This document shows, in pieces, positions 6,391 to 13,042 of a DNA stretch of 20,738 nucleotides. Numbering within the stretch: position 1 is the first letter of the stretch; every line of letters starts with the position of its first letter. The position numbers and the translations under genes are program-made. The notes below the pieces were generated by a model. The model worked only from the letters and a program-made list of their open reading frames with translations. It had not been told where the DNA came from and made no database searches. The stretch comes from a virus, in IMG/VR virus record IMGVR_UViG_3300021963_000796, positions 1 to 20,738 of that record; one strand, written 5' to 3'.

Positions 6391-6679
6391 TAATGGCGTT
6401 ATTGAAGAACTCGTAAAGTTGCTGAAGCAGGATGAGTTGATTGAACTCTTGAAGCATCAAGTCGTGGACATTCAGTTCAAGAAAAAAGATGGCACGGTTC
6501 GCAAGATGTCTTGCACGCTGATGTCTGAGATGCTTCCTGAACAAACCGACATCGAGGAACATATCCAACGTAAAGCGTACAACCCTGACATCCTGTCGGT
6601 GTTTGACGTCGAGAAGGATGGATGGCGGTCTTTCCGTTGGGATAGTCTGCTTACCGTAAATGGAGCAAAATTTGAATAA
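6371..6679 (+). CDS. SH3-like beta-barrel small protein (DUF2693-like)
   Basis: A 102-residue protein (MVTENSDNGVIEE onward). After an acidic helical N-terminus it contains VDIQFKKKDGTVRKMSCTL, then a variable part and VFDVEKDGWRSFRWDSL. This 'KKDGT-R-M-CT ... DVEK-x-WRSFR' pattern is the hallmark of small phage SH3-fold proteins related to DUF2693, whose function is unknown. The start is ambiguous: the ATG at 6371 lies only two bases after GGAGG, whereas the in-frame GTG at 6374 has better spacing. It overlaps glutaredoxin by 20 bases and the next gene by 20 bases. The upstream in-frame ATG at 6323 would lie deep inside the glutaredoxin gene and is unlikely. Confidence 0.72.
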   Translation: MVTENSDNGVIEELVKLLKQDELIELLKHQVVDIQFKKKDGTVRKMSCTLMSEMLPEQTDIEEHIQRKAYNPDILSVFDVEKDGWRSFRWDSLLTVNGAKFE

Positions 6680-7568
6680 CACCGCAAAGGGTGGAACTGA
6701 ACTCATGGCGGATCGGATTAATTCCCTTCCGCCTGAGTTGCTTTCTAAGTTCCAAATCATCCACTCACGTGTTCGTGAGCTTGATCCAAACAAGAAAAAG
6801 ATTTATGTCCTGCATGACCTTGCAGGAGATCCAGAGGTCCAACACCTCAGAAACGAGGGTTGGAAGAAGTTCGACAAACTGGTCTTTGTAAGCCATTGGC
6901 AACAGCAGATGTATAACGCGTACCTCAACGTACCGTTCGATGCGGGTGTTGTTCTTCAAAACGCCATTGAACCTATCGCACCTCATGAGAAGCCTTTAGA
7001 CAAAATTCGTCTGATGTACTTCTCGACTCCGCATCGTGGTCTTGAGTTGCTGTATCCGGCATTTAACCATCTATACAAGAAGTACGGCGATAAGATCGAG
7101 TTGAACGTTTTCTCGTCTTTCAACCTGTACGGTTGGGAAGAGCGTGACAAACAGTACGAGGCCGTGTTCAAGCTTTTGAAGGCGCATCCAGGTATCAACT
7201 ACTCGAAGGCTGTACCAAACGAAACGATCCGTGAAGAACTCAAGCGTTCTCACATCCTCGCCTATCCGTCGATCTGGCAAGAGACGTCGTGTTTGGTTAT
7301 GATCGAGTCTATGTGCGCAGGTCTGTCGTGTGTACACTCATCGTTGGCAGCACTACCGGAAACCGCCATGGGTTGTACATACATGTATGACTACACCGAG
7401 AATCAACTGGTCCACATGCAAAGGTTCACTCGGACTTTGGAAGAAGCCATCCTTGATAAGTCTGACAACATGAACATGTCTGATGAGAGGGTTGAGTTCC
7501 TCAACGAAACGTATTCATGGTATAACCGGAAACTGCAATGGGAAAACCTGTTGACATCTCTGCTGTAA
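6660..7568 (+). CDS. GT-B glycosyltransferase
   Basis: A 302-residue protein resembling GT4-type glycosyltransferases. The N-terminal GGTELMADR glycine-rich loop is followed by VLHDLAGD and FVSHWQQQMY. The C-terminal Rossmann half has IRLMYFSTPHRGLELL, an HILAYPSIWQE strand, and an EX7E motif (E208 to E216, ETSCLVMIE) followed by a SMCAG loop that binds the sugar nucleotide. It is shorter than typical bacterial GT4 enzymes but retains both halves. Phage enzymes of this type may glucosylate phage DNA, capsid or host surface sugars. The substrate is unknown. The ATG overlaps the previous gene by 20 bases and lacks a strong ribosome site, so coupling is likely. A TTGACA promoter lies within its last codons. 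Confidence 0.82.
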   Translation: MEQNLNNTAKGGTELMADRINSLPPELLSKFQIIHSRVRELDPNKKKIYVLHDLAGDPEVQHLRNEGWKKFDKLVFVSHWQQQMYNAYLNVPFDAGVVLQNAIEPIAPHEKPLDKIRLMYFSTPHRGLELLYPAFNHLYKKYGDKIELNVFSSFNLYGWEERDKQYEAVFKLLKAHPGINYSKAVPNETIREELKRSHILAYPSIWQETSCLVMIESMCAGLSCVHSSLAALPETAMGCTYMYDYTENQLVHMQRFTRTLEEAILDKSDNMNMSDERVEFLNETYSWYNRKLQWENLLTSLL

Positions 7569-7579
7569 CGTGTTATGCT
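7551..7579 (+). promoter_or_regulatory. Sigma70-type promoter, TTGACA-N17-TATGCT
   Basis: Perfect TTGACA at 7551-7556, inside the last codons of the glycosyltransferase gene, then a 17-base spacer and TATGCT at 7574-7579. A GAAGGAG site precedes the ATG at 7598, leaving only a short leader. Confidence 0.72.
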
Positions 7580-7597
7580 TTCCTGAAGGAGTAAACT

Positions 7598-8806
7598 ATG
7601 GCAAAAGCATCACTTAAGGCAATCTCGGCAAAAAAGAAAAAGCCGGAACTCAAACCCATGCCTCAACGCAAGTCGAGTGCGGCACGGGTTTTAGAGGAAA
7701 AGCACATCGGTTCTGAGATCACCGACTGGGCAAACGTCGTGAACCTAGATCACGCCATCTATCAGAACCTTCGTCACTACAACTACTTCTATGACAACAA
7801 AGAGGCCGTGACTTGGGTTGCGGCTTGGATCAAAAAGAACCGTACAGCCTCAGAGGCTACGGACTTCAAGTCATGTGAAGATTGGCGTGTAAACACGTCT
7901 CTCGGTGGTTTGGCAAAGATGCACATGGCCGGTGCACCTCTTGAGGAACGTTACCTAAAGCGTCTCAACGATGGTGTTAACGAGGCCATCGCTGCAGGTG
8001 CAAGCAACCGAAAGACGACCGAGTCTGCGTTGAAGACCATGCCGGTCAAAACCGCAGCAGACGTTCTGAACTCAAAGATTAACGACTTCATTGCAGAGGT
8101 CGAAGGCGTTATCGACATGTACAACGACCCAAAGGTTTGGGTAGATGGTGAAAACTACTCGGTCTTCAACGAGTTGAAGAAGATCATAGCACCAAAACCT
8201 TTGGCTCATAGGGTGTACGAGTACTACAAACCGTTGTATGATGAGATCGAGGAGTTGATCACACAGAAGACTCCTGACCTCGTTGAGGGCTACAAACACC
8301 TGAAGACGATCAAGGAGAAGAAGGACTATCTGGCCTTCGTGAAGAACATCATCGACGACTGCCAGAAATATATGAACGCTCAGGCAGCAACCAAGGTTCG
8401 TGCTGTCCGTCAACCTCGTGCAAAGAAGAAGGTTCCTGTCGAGAAGTTGGTTGCGAAGGTGCAGTATCAAAAGGAAAGCGTCGACTACAAGCTGACGTCG
8501 GTCGATCCTGCGAACATCATCGGTGCGACCGAGGTGTACCTCTTCAACACGAAGTATCGACAGTTGACCCAACTCGTTGCGGCTTCGGTTGATGGGTTCT
8601 CGATCAAGGGAACCACGATCACAAACCTTCGTGAAGAGAAGTGTCTGCGTAAGACCCTTCGCAAGCCAGAAGAGGTTCTAACCGAGATCGGTAAGACGAC
8701 CAAGGCCCGAGTCAACAAGGTGTTCATCGACATCAAGACCAAAGAAACTGTTGCAAACGGCAGGTTAAACGAAGATACCATCATCCTGAAAGTGTTTAAG
8801 GGTTGA
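7598..8806 (+). CDS. Conserved phage protein of unknown function (402 residues)
   Basis: A 402-residue soluble protein. Residues 1-28 are strongly basic and low-complexity (AISAKKKKPELK and so on). Residues 40-260 look mostly helical, with many charged residues (IYQNLRHYNYFYDNKEAVTWV, KTIKEKKDYLAFVKNII). A second basic linker (RQPRAKKKVPVEK) leads to a C-terminal beta-rich domain (TEVYLFNTKYRQLTQLVA). No catalytic motif is apparent, and I do not recognise a named family, though proteins of this build occur in T4-like phages. The basic tails suggest DNA or RNA contact. It sits behind its own promoter, immediately upstream of RNase H, and its TGA stop is embedded in the next TTGACA. Confidence 0.78.
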   Translation: MAKASLKAISAKKKKPELKPMPQRKSSAARVLEEKHIGSEITDWANVVNLDHAIYQNLRHYNYFYDNKEAVTWVAAWIKKNRTASEATDFKSCEDWRVNTSLGGLAKMHMAGAPLEERYLKRLNDGVNEAIAAGASNRKTTESALKTMPVKTAADVLNSKINDFIAEVEGVIDMYNDPKVWVDGENYSVFNELKKIIAPKPLAHRVYEYYKPLYDEIEELITQKTPDLVEGYKHLKTIKEKKDYLAFVKNIIDDCQKYMNAQAATKVRAVRQPRAKKKVPVEKLVAKVQYQKESVDYKLTSVDPANIIGATEVYLFNTKYRQLTQLVAASVDGFSIKGTTITNLREEKCLRKTLRKPEEVLTEIGKTTKARVNKVFIDIKTKETVANGRLNEDTIILKVFKG

Positions 8807-8831
8807 CATTTTAGTAAAACCAATATATAGT
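8803..8831 (+). promoter_or_regulatory. Sigma70-type promoter, TTGACA-N17-TATAGT
   Basis: Perfect TTGACA at 8803-8808, containing the upstream TGA stop (8804-8806), a 17-base spacer and -10 TATAGT at 8826-8831. An AGGAG site precedes the ATG at 8862. Confidence 0.78.
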
Positions 8832-8861
8832 TGATCAGTGTAAATTTTCAGGAGCTTTAAC

Positions 8862-9716
8862 ATGGCCATCTTGGTCGATCTAAACCAAGTCATGATTGCG
8901 AACCTAATGGTTCAGATTGGCAATCATCACAACGCCGAAGTTGACGAGAATATGATTCGTCACATGGTACTCAACTCGATTCGCTTTAATCGTATGAAGT
9001 TCAAGGACGAGTTCGGCGAACTTATCATCTGTGCCGACGACAAAAACTACTGGCGTCGGACACAGTTCCCCTACTACAAGGCTGCACGTCGCAAGAACCG
9101 TGAAGAGTCGGAACTTGATTGGTCCTCGATCTTTGCAGCATTGAACAAGGTTCGTCAAGAACTCAAAGACGTGTTCCCCTACAAGGTGATCCAGGTCGAC
9201 GGGGCAGAGGCGGACGACATCATCGGAACCATCATTCATAAGGAAGGTAAGCTTATGAATGCCGGAGAAAAGTTCCTCATCCTGTCTGGAGACAAGGACT
9301 ACATCCAACTTCACAAGTACGCAAACGTTCAGCAGTACAATCCTGTACTCAAGAAGTTTGTCGTTCACTCAGACCCGGAAGAGTACCTCTACGAGCACAT
9401 CGTGAAGGGTGATGCTGGTGACGGCGTTCCCAACATTCTTTCGGCAGACAACTCCTTGGTCCTGGGCATCCGTCAGAAGCCTGTCACCAAGAAAAGGTTG
9501 GAAGAATGGCTAGATATAAATAAGATGAGTTCAGAAGTTAAGCGCAACTACATGCGTAATAAAGCACTCATCGATCTGGCTGAGATTCCCTCGCATATCC
9601 AAGAAAAAATCCTCGAAGAATATGAACGTGAAAACACGAAGGATCGGTCGCAACTTCTCAACTTCTTCATCCAAAAAAGATTGAAACTACTCACCGAAAA
9701 TCTAGGTGAGTTCTGA
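8862..9716 (+). CDS. rnh: T4-type RNase H, 5'-3' flap exonuclease
   Basis: A 284-residue member of the FEN/5'-3' exonuclease family closest in layout to T4 RNase H (305 residues). The acidic metal ligands are in place: D6 (VDLNQ), the CADD group (59-60) followed by the KNYWRR arch, AEADDII (116-121), LSGDKDYIQL (D144, D146) and KGDAGDGVPN (D184, D187). T4 RNase H removes RNA primers and flaps from lagging-strand DNA. The C-terminal NFFIQKRLKLL segment corresponds to the region contacting the single-strand-binding protein in T4, by analogy only. The gene has its own strong promoter. An exact TATAAATA box (9515-9522) lies in its second half, pointing at the next gene. Confidence 0.9.
   Translation: MAILVDLNQVMIANLMVQIGNHHNAEVDENMIRHMVLNSIRFNRMKFKDEFGELIICADDKNYWRRTQFPYYKAARRKNREESELDWSSIFAALNKVRQELKDVFPYKVIQVDGAEADDIIGTIIHKEGKLMNAGEKFLILSGDKDYIQLHKYANVQQYNPVLKKFVVHSDPEEYLYEHIVKGDAGDGVPNILSADNSLVLGIRQKPVTKKRLEEWLDINKMSSEVKRNYMRNKALIDLAEIPSHIQEKILEEYERENTKDRSQLLNFFIQKRLKLLTENLGEF
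9515..9522 (+). promoter_or_regulatory. T4-type late promoter box inside rnh
   Basis: An exact TATAAATA within rnh, part of a 12-base stretch (9511-9522) that recurs exactly at 11012-11023. It could drive late transcription of the genes at 9729 and 10207. The alternative is a chance match in coding sequence. Confidence 0.45.
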
Positions 9717-9728
9717 CCGGAGAACCAA

Positions 9729-10214
9729 TTGAGTAATACACGTTCATTATCAGAAATCGTGAATAAAACATGTGGACTAAACACAAAAGAAGAAAAGGTA
9801 GCTTGGCTTAAAGAGAACAACAGCGAAGCACTTCGAACGATCCTAACGGTTATGTTCGACAAAGCAAACTTTGTGTGGAACATTCCAAATGAGTCTATTC
9901 CACCATACAAACCTTCACCCCACGTAGAGTCACACGGTATGTTATACCGACAGGCTCGTAAGCTTCGGTACTTCATCAAAGGGTACGACGGAGAAAACCT
10001 AAGTCAGTATCGTAGAGAGTTCTTGTTTATTGAGATGCTCGAGAGCATCGACCAAGAAGACGCCAAGTTGATGGAAAAGGTCCTGTTGCAAGACCCTCCA
10101 ACCGGACTTTCACTCGATGCTGTGAATGAAGCTTTGGCACTCAACATCGTTAGTACTACACAAGACGACAAACCTGAACCGAAGAAAAGAGGCAGAAAAC
10201 CTAAAAATGTCTAA
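9729..10214 (+). CDS. Conserved T4-like phage protein (DUF6433-like)
   Basis: A 161-residue soluble protein resembling the DUF6433 family of T4-like phages (recognised by overall pattern: LSEIVNKTCGL, VAWLKENNSEALRTILTVMFD, then VWNIPNESIPPYKPS, and a basic GRGRKPK-type tail, here KKRGRKPKNV). The function is unknown. The start appears to be TTG at 9729, 6 bases after GGAG, because the next in-frame ATG (MFDKANF) would remove about 40 conserved-looking residues. It begins 12 bases after rnh. The basic AT-hook-like tail suggests DNA binding. Its stop overlaps the next ATG by 8 bases. Confidence 0.75.
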   Translation: MSNTRSLSEIVNKTCGLNTKEEKVAWLKENNSEALRTILTVMFDKANFVWNIPNESIPPYKPSPHVESHGMLYRQARKLRYFIKGYDGENLSQYRREFLFIEMLESIDQEDAKLMEKVLLQDPPTGLSLDAVNEALALNIVSTTQDDKPEPKKRGRKPKNV

Positions 10215-10380
10215 GAAGCAAAAGAACTTCAAGGAGTGGCAAGATGACGAGTGGGGATCATCGGAAGACGCCAAAAGAGACGGAAAACGTTACAACCTCA
10301 AGAAAGAGTTCGTGAAACAGGAAAGAGATCGAAAGTCTCGTCAGAAGAATAGCTACTTTGAAGTCGATAAAAGCAATTGA
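10207..10380 (+). CDS. Small highly charged protein (57 residues)
   Basis: A 57-residue, highly charged, hydrophilic protein (MSKKQKNFKEWQDDEW onward) rich in K, R, E and D with almost no hydrophobic core, probably helical or disordered until bound to a partner. The ATG at 10207 is chosen over an in-frame ATG at 10126, because the longer form would run through most of the preceding gene's tail. It overlaps that gene by 8 bases. The TGA stop is inside the TTGACA promoter of the HAD gene. I do not recognise the family. Confidence 0.65.
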   Translation: MSKKQKNFKEWQDDEWGSSEDAKRDGKRYNLKKEFVKQERDRKSRQKNSYFEVDKSN

Positions 10381-10405
10381 CATTTCGTAGGAAATGCTCT
10401 ACAAT
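10377..10405 (+). promoter_or_regulatory. Sigma70-type promoter, TTGACA-N17-TACAAT
   Basis: Perfect TTGACA at 10377-10382, containing the upstream TGA stop (10378-10380), a 17-base spacer and TACAAT at 10400-10405 (5 of 6 to consensus). It lies 25 bases before the HAD gene. Confidence 0.78.
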
Positions 10406-10429
10406 ATAATGTAACAGCGAAAGATTGAT

Positions 10430-11011
10430 ATGAACCTCGCGAAAAAAGTAATCCTAGTCGACGCAGACGGAGTTCTGTTAGACTGGTTCCATAGCTTTGC
10501 CCAGTGGATGGACTTCCATGGGTACCCGATCGTAGTGAACGATGAGTACCAGATCGAAAAGACCTTCGACATCCCGAAGGAACAGGCAAAGGCACTTGCA
10601 CGGCACTTCAACGAAAGTGCACGTATCGAACATCTCCCACCGTTTCGGGACGCCATCAAGTATGTTCGGAAACTCCATGAAGAACATGGATACGTGTTCC
10701 ACTGCATCACCTCTTTGAGTTCGGATCCGTTCGCCGCAACCCTTCGGCAGAAGAACCTGAAGGCCTTGTTTGGTGAAACCGTCTTTGAGAAGATCTTGTG
10801 CCTTGATACCGGCGCAGACAAGGATGAAGCCTTGGCTCCGTACAAAGATACCGGTTGTATCTGGGTTGAAGACAAGTTCGAAAACGCTGTTGCAGGACTG
10901 AACGCAGGGTTGACCCCGTTCTTGCTTGATCATGGGCACAACAAAGCACAACACCACCCGGACATCCAGCGTGTAAACAACTGGCGTCATATCTATGAAC
11001 TGATTGTCTGA
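10430..11011 (+). CDS. HAD-family phosphatase
   Basis: A 193-residue haloacid dehalogenase-type hydrolase. Motif I is VDADGVLLDW (catalytic D11 and D13), motif II is a CITS segment, and the later acidic motif is IWVEDKFENAVAG. A four-helix cap is formed by the stretch between motifs I and II. Phage HAD proteins of this size act as 5'-nucleotidases or polynucleotide 3'-phosphatases. Without the kinase domain of T4 Pnkp I would favour a nucleotidase. The ATG at 10430 has a weak ribosome site (GCGAAAGA). A strong terminator 30 bases after the stop ends this unit. Confidence 0.85.
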   Translation: MNLAKKVILVDADGVLLDWFHSFAQWMDFHGYPIVVNDEYQIEKTFDIPKEQAKALARHFNESARIEHLPPFRDAIKYVRKLHEEHGYVFHCITSLSSDPFAATLRQKNLKALFGETVFEKILCLDTGADKDEALAPYKDTGCIWVEDKFENAVAGLNAGLTPFLLDHGHNKAQHHPDIQRVNNWRHIYELIV

Positions 11012-11015
11012 TAGA

Positions 11016-11023
11016 TATAAATA
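11016..11023 (+). promoter_or_regulatory. T4-type late promoter box upstream of the phoH-PAAR operon
   Basis: An exact TATAAATA, within a 12-base sequence (11012-11023) also found inside rnh at 9511-9522. It precedes the seven-gene run 11079-14376, which includes the PAAR spike-tip gene, and late expression is expected for that gene. A transcript starting near 11030 would pass straight through the terminator hairpin at 11041-11068. Confidence 0.55.
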
Positions 11024-11040
11024 TCTTTGTGGTAGTGAAC

Positions 11041-11068
11041 AAAGGGATCCTACGGGGTCCCTTTTTTA
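11041..11068 (+). terminator. Rho-independent terminator with UNCG-class tetraloop
   Basis: AAGGGATCC (11042-11050) pairs with GGGTCCCTT (11055-11063), with one T-G wobble, around a TACG loop closed by C-G. This is an extra-stable C(UACG)G tetraloop, followed by an unbroken run of T to 11067. It ends the HAD gene unit. Confidence 0.9.
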
Positions 11069-11078
11069 TTGGAGAAAC

Positions 11079-11315
11079 ATGATGCCAACTTATACATTCC
11101 GCAACGAATCAACCGAAGAAGAAGTGACACACTTCATGACTTGGGCTGAACGTGAAGAATTCATTCAAAACAATCCCGACTTTAAGCAGATACTCACCGC
11201 GCCAGCAATTGCTGATTCGGTGCGTCTAGGTGTGCGCAAAATCGATAGAGGCTTTAACGACGTCCTTCAGAAAGCCAAAAGTGCGCACCTACATTCAACT
11301 ATCGAGACACTCTAA
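11079..11315 (+). CDS. Small conserved phage protein, FmdB-like N-terminus
   Basis: A protein of about 78 residues (MMPTYTFRNESTEEEVTHF onward). The opening MPTYTFRN resembles the first strand of FmdB-type zinc-ribbon proteins (MPTYEFRC), but the cysteines of that ribbon are missing. The remainder has a TAPAIADSVRLG segment and GFNDVLQKAK, a pattern seen in many T4-like phage conserved hypotheticals. The start is ATG at 11079 or 11082, both after GGAG at 11071-11074. The second has the better spacing. It is the first gene after the terminator and the late-promoter box. Confidence 0.75.
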   Translation: MMPTYTFRNESTEEEVTHFMTWAEREEFIQNNPDFKQILTAPAIADSVRLGVRKIDRGFNDVLQKAKSAHLHSTIETL

Positions 11316-11329
11316 TACAAGGACCCATA

Positions 11330-12082
11330 ATGCCTCTGCAACAACAAGCAAGAACAACTAAGCGGCAGAAACGAATCAATAAGCAAAACGGGATGCAAGA
11401 CGAGGGTAGAGAACCAAAAGCATTCTTGATGAAAGACGACATCAGTCCCATGACAGAGAATCAACGCGTTGCGTTTGATCAATGGGATAATGGATTTAAC
11501 CTAATGCTGCATGGCATCGCAGGTACGGGTAAGACTTTCATTGGGATGTACCTAGCTTTAGGTGAAGTACTCAAGTCAAACACGCCTTACCGAAAAGTTT
11601 ACATCGTTCGATCTACGGTATCGACCCGTGATCAAGGATTCCTTCCGGGATCGCTGAAAGATAAAGCCAAAGTCTTCGAAGCGCCTTACGTGCCGATCGC
11701 GACCAAACTTTTCGGTCGAGGAGATGCGTATGAGGTACTCAAAGGAAAAGGTATAGTCGAGTTCATCACAACGTCTTATCTTAGAGGCGAAACCTTTGAT
11801 AACTGCATCTTGCTTGTGGATGAAGTTCAAAACATGGGTGATGGTGAACTGCACACAGTTATGACTCGTGTCGGCGAAAACTGCAGGATCCTGTTCTGTG
11901 GAGACGTCAAACAGGATGACCTGACGTCAGAGCGTAAGAAGGAACTATCTGGTTTACGCGACTTCATGCGAATCATCGAACGTATGAAAGAGTTTGAGTT
12001 TGTAAACTTTGAGATCGAAGATATTGTTCGCTCTAAGTTAGTAAAATCGTACATCATAGCAAGGGATAAGCTTGGTTTATGA
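11330..12082 (+). CDS. phoH: PhoH-like ATPase
   Basis: A 250-residue PhoH-family P-loop protein. The N-terminus is basic (KRQKRINKQN), followed by the Q-motif-like PMTENQRVAFD, Walker A GIAGTGKT (62-69), a YIVRSTVS segment, Walker B ILLVDEVQ (about 161-168) and a sensor region RILFCGDVKQ. PhoH-like proteins are RNA/DNA-dependent ATPases, some with helicase activity, and are very common in large phages, where their role is unsettled. It lacks the PIN or KH domains of some bacterial relatives. The stop overlaps the next ATG by 4 bases. Confidence 0.93.
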   Translation: MPLQQQARTTKRQKRINKQNGMQDEGREPKAFLMKDDISPMTENQRVAFDQWDNGFNLMLHGIAGTGKTFIGMYLALGEVLKSNTPYRKVYIVRSTVSTRDQGFLPGSLKDKAKVFEAPYVPIATKLFGRGDAYEVLKGKGIVEFITTSYLRGETFDNCILLVDEVQNMGDGELHTVMTRVGENCRILFCGDVKQDDLTSERKKELSGLRDFMRIIERMKEFEFVNFEIEDIVRSKLVKSYIIARDKLGL

Positions 12083-12267
12083 ACGCTAAGATAACTGGTA
12101 TTTCACAAGTAAAAATTGATAACGATGGTGAACCCTATATCGAGTTTAATCCCCGTCTCTTAGCCCAAGTGGGCTGGGACGACAGGACTCTTCTTGAATG
12201 GGAGGTGATGGGTAACATGGCAGTCATAAGGAAAAAAGAAAATGGCGGGAGTAGCTCGAAAGGGTGA
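12079..12267 (+). CDS. Small AbrB/MazE-like protein
   Basis: A 62-residue protein with a swapped-hairpin look: ISQVKIDNDGEPYIEFNPRLLAQVGWDDRTLLEWEVMGNMAVIRKK. The order of strand, 'E-FNPRLLAQVGW' turn, 'G-D-LEWE' strand and 'AVIRKK' strand matches AbrB/SpoVT-type DNA-binding or antitoxin-like domains. No toxin gene is paired with it. It overlaps phoH by 4 bases and PAAR by 26. It may be a small regulator or just a structural adaptor. Confidence 0.6.
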   Translation: MNAKITGISQVKIDNDGEPYIEFNPRLLAQVGWDDRTLLEWEVMGNMAVIRKKENGGSSSKG

Positions 12268-12541
12268 TTCGGTAGCAACCGGACACGGATGTGATGCAAC
12301 TACATCATTAGATACACCGGGACAAACAACGGTTTTTGTTGATGGATTACTTGTCGCATGTCAAGGCGACTTAACAGTTGTACATCTATATCCCGTAGGC
12401 ATAGCATGCGTGCCTCATGTTGAACCGATAACTGGTGCAACTTCTACGGTTAAGATCGGTGGAATATCAATAGCAAAATTAGGAGATGCGTGTGATGCAG
12501 GATCTATCACAAGTGCATCTTCAACCGTGTTCATAGGGTGA
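12242..12541 (+). CDS. PAAR-domain spike-tip protein
   Basis: A 99-residue PAAR protein: MAGVARKGDSVATGHGCDATT, then repeats of short beta turns (TTVFVDGLLVACQGD, HLYPVGIACVPHVEP, STVKIGGISIAKLGDACD, SSTVFIG). H15, C17 and later His/Cys residues could supply the metal site. It is the size and type of T4 gp5.4, which caps the central spike of the baseplate and pierces the outer membrane. It starts inside the preceding gene after AAGGA at 12228-12232. Its virion role supports late transcription of this operon. Confidence 0.93.
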   Translation: MAGVARKGDSVATGHGCDATTSLDTPGQTTVFVDGLLVACQGDLTVVHLYPVGIACVPHVEPITGATSTVKIGGISIAKLGDACDAGSITSASSTVFIG

Positions 12542-12547
12542 TAACAT

Positions 12548-13042
12548 ATGATAGGATTTAAACAATTTATGGAAAGAGCACCTACAAAGAAGTACGTAGC
12601 GGTTCAGTACGACGCAGCAACTCAGAAGAAGCTTCGCAAATGGGCAGAGGATAACGGGTTTGACCTGTCCACCAAGTACGATGGGACAAAGCAGGATCCG
12701 GAAGACTTCGACTTTCACACCACGATCTTCTTCACGTCGTCAAAGCACGACATTCCAAACTACATTAAGACAATTGCTCCTGCAGGTAGCGCAAAAGTTG
12801 TTGACATTATGATGCTTGGGGTTAATAATGACATACCTGTCCTGAAGATCGAGTCACCAATAGTGCTTCGACTACGTAAGCATTTTGAGGATGCGTATGG
12901 TATGGAAGACGAGTGGCCTGAGTACAAACCACATGTTTCCATCTCTTACTCGAAAAATCTTCCTGACATGAACAGTGTGAAACTACCAACGTTTGAACTA
13001 ACGTTTAACCAAGTGAAAGTTGATGATGGAGCCGAAGTATAA
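12548..13042 (+). CDS. 2H phosphoesterase, Acb1-like candidate
   Basis: A 164-residue protein with two HxT/S motifs of the 2H phosphoesterase fold: H57-T-T59 in DFHTTIFF and H129-V-S131 in YKPHVSISYS, 72 residues apart. T4 Acb1 (57B), which cleaves cyclic oligonucleotide signals and blocks CBASS, uses H44/T46 and H113/T115 (69 apart) in a protein of about 150 residues, so size and spacing agree. Other 2H enzymes open 2',3'-cyclic phosphates or act as RNA ligases. The first residues, MIGFKQFMERAP, look like an added tag similar to T4 internal-protein leaders (KTYQEFIAE type). The gene directly follows PAAR. The fold is well supported; the anti-CBASS role is inference. Confidence 0.8.
   Translation: MIGFKQFMERAPTKKYVAVQYDAATQKKLRKWAEDNGFDLSTKYDGTKQDPEDFDFHTTIFFTSSKHDIPNYIKTIAPAGSAKVVDIMMLGVNNDIPVLKIESPIVLRLRKHFEDAYGMEDEWPEYKPHVSISYSKNLPDMNSVKLPTFELTFNQVKVDDGAEV
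12801..12829 (+). promoter_or_regulatory. Possible internal promoter, TTGACA-N17-AATAAT
   Basis: A perfect TTGACA followed by T, with a 17-base spacer and AATAAT (5 of 6), inside the 2H phosphoesterase coding region. It meets the same standard as the intergenic promoters and could serve the two downstream genes, but its position within a gene makes chance more likely. Confidence 0.35.
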
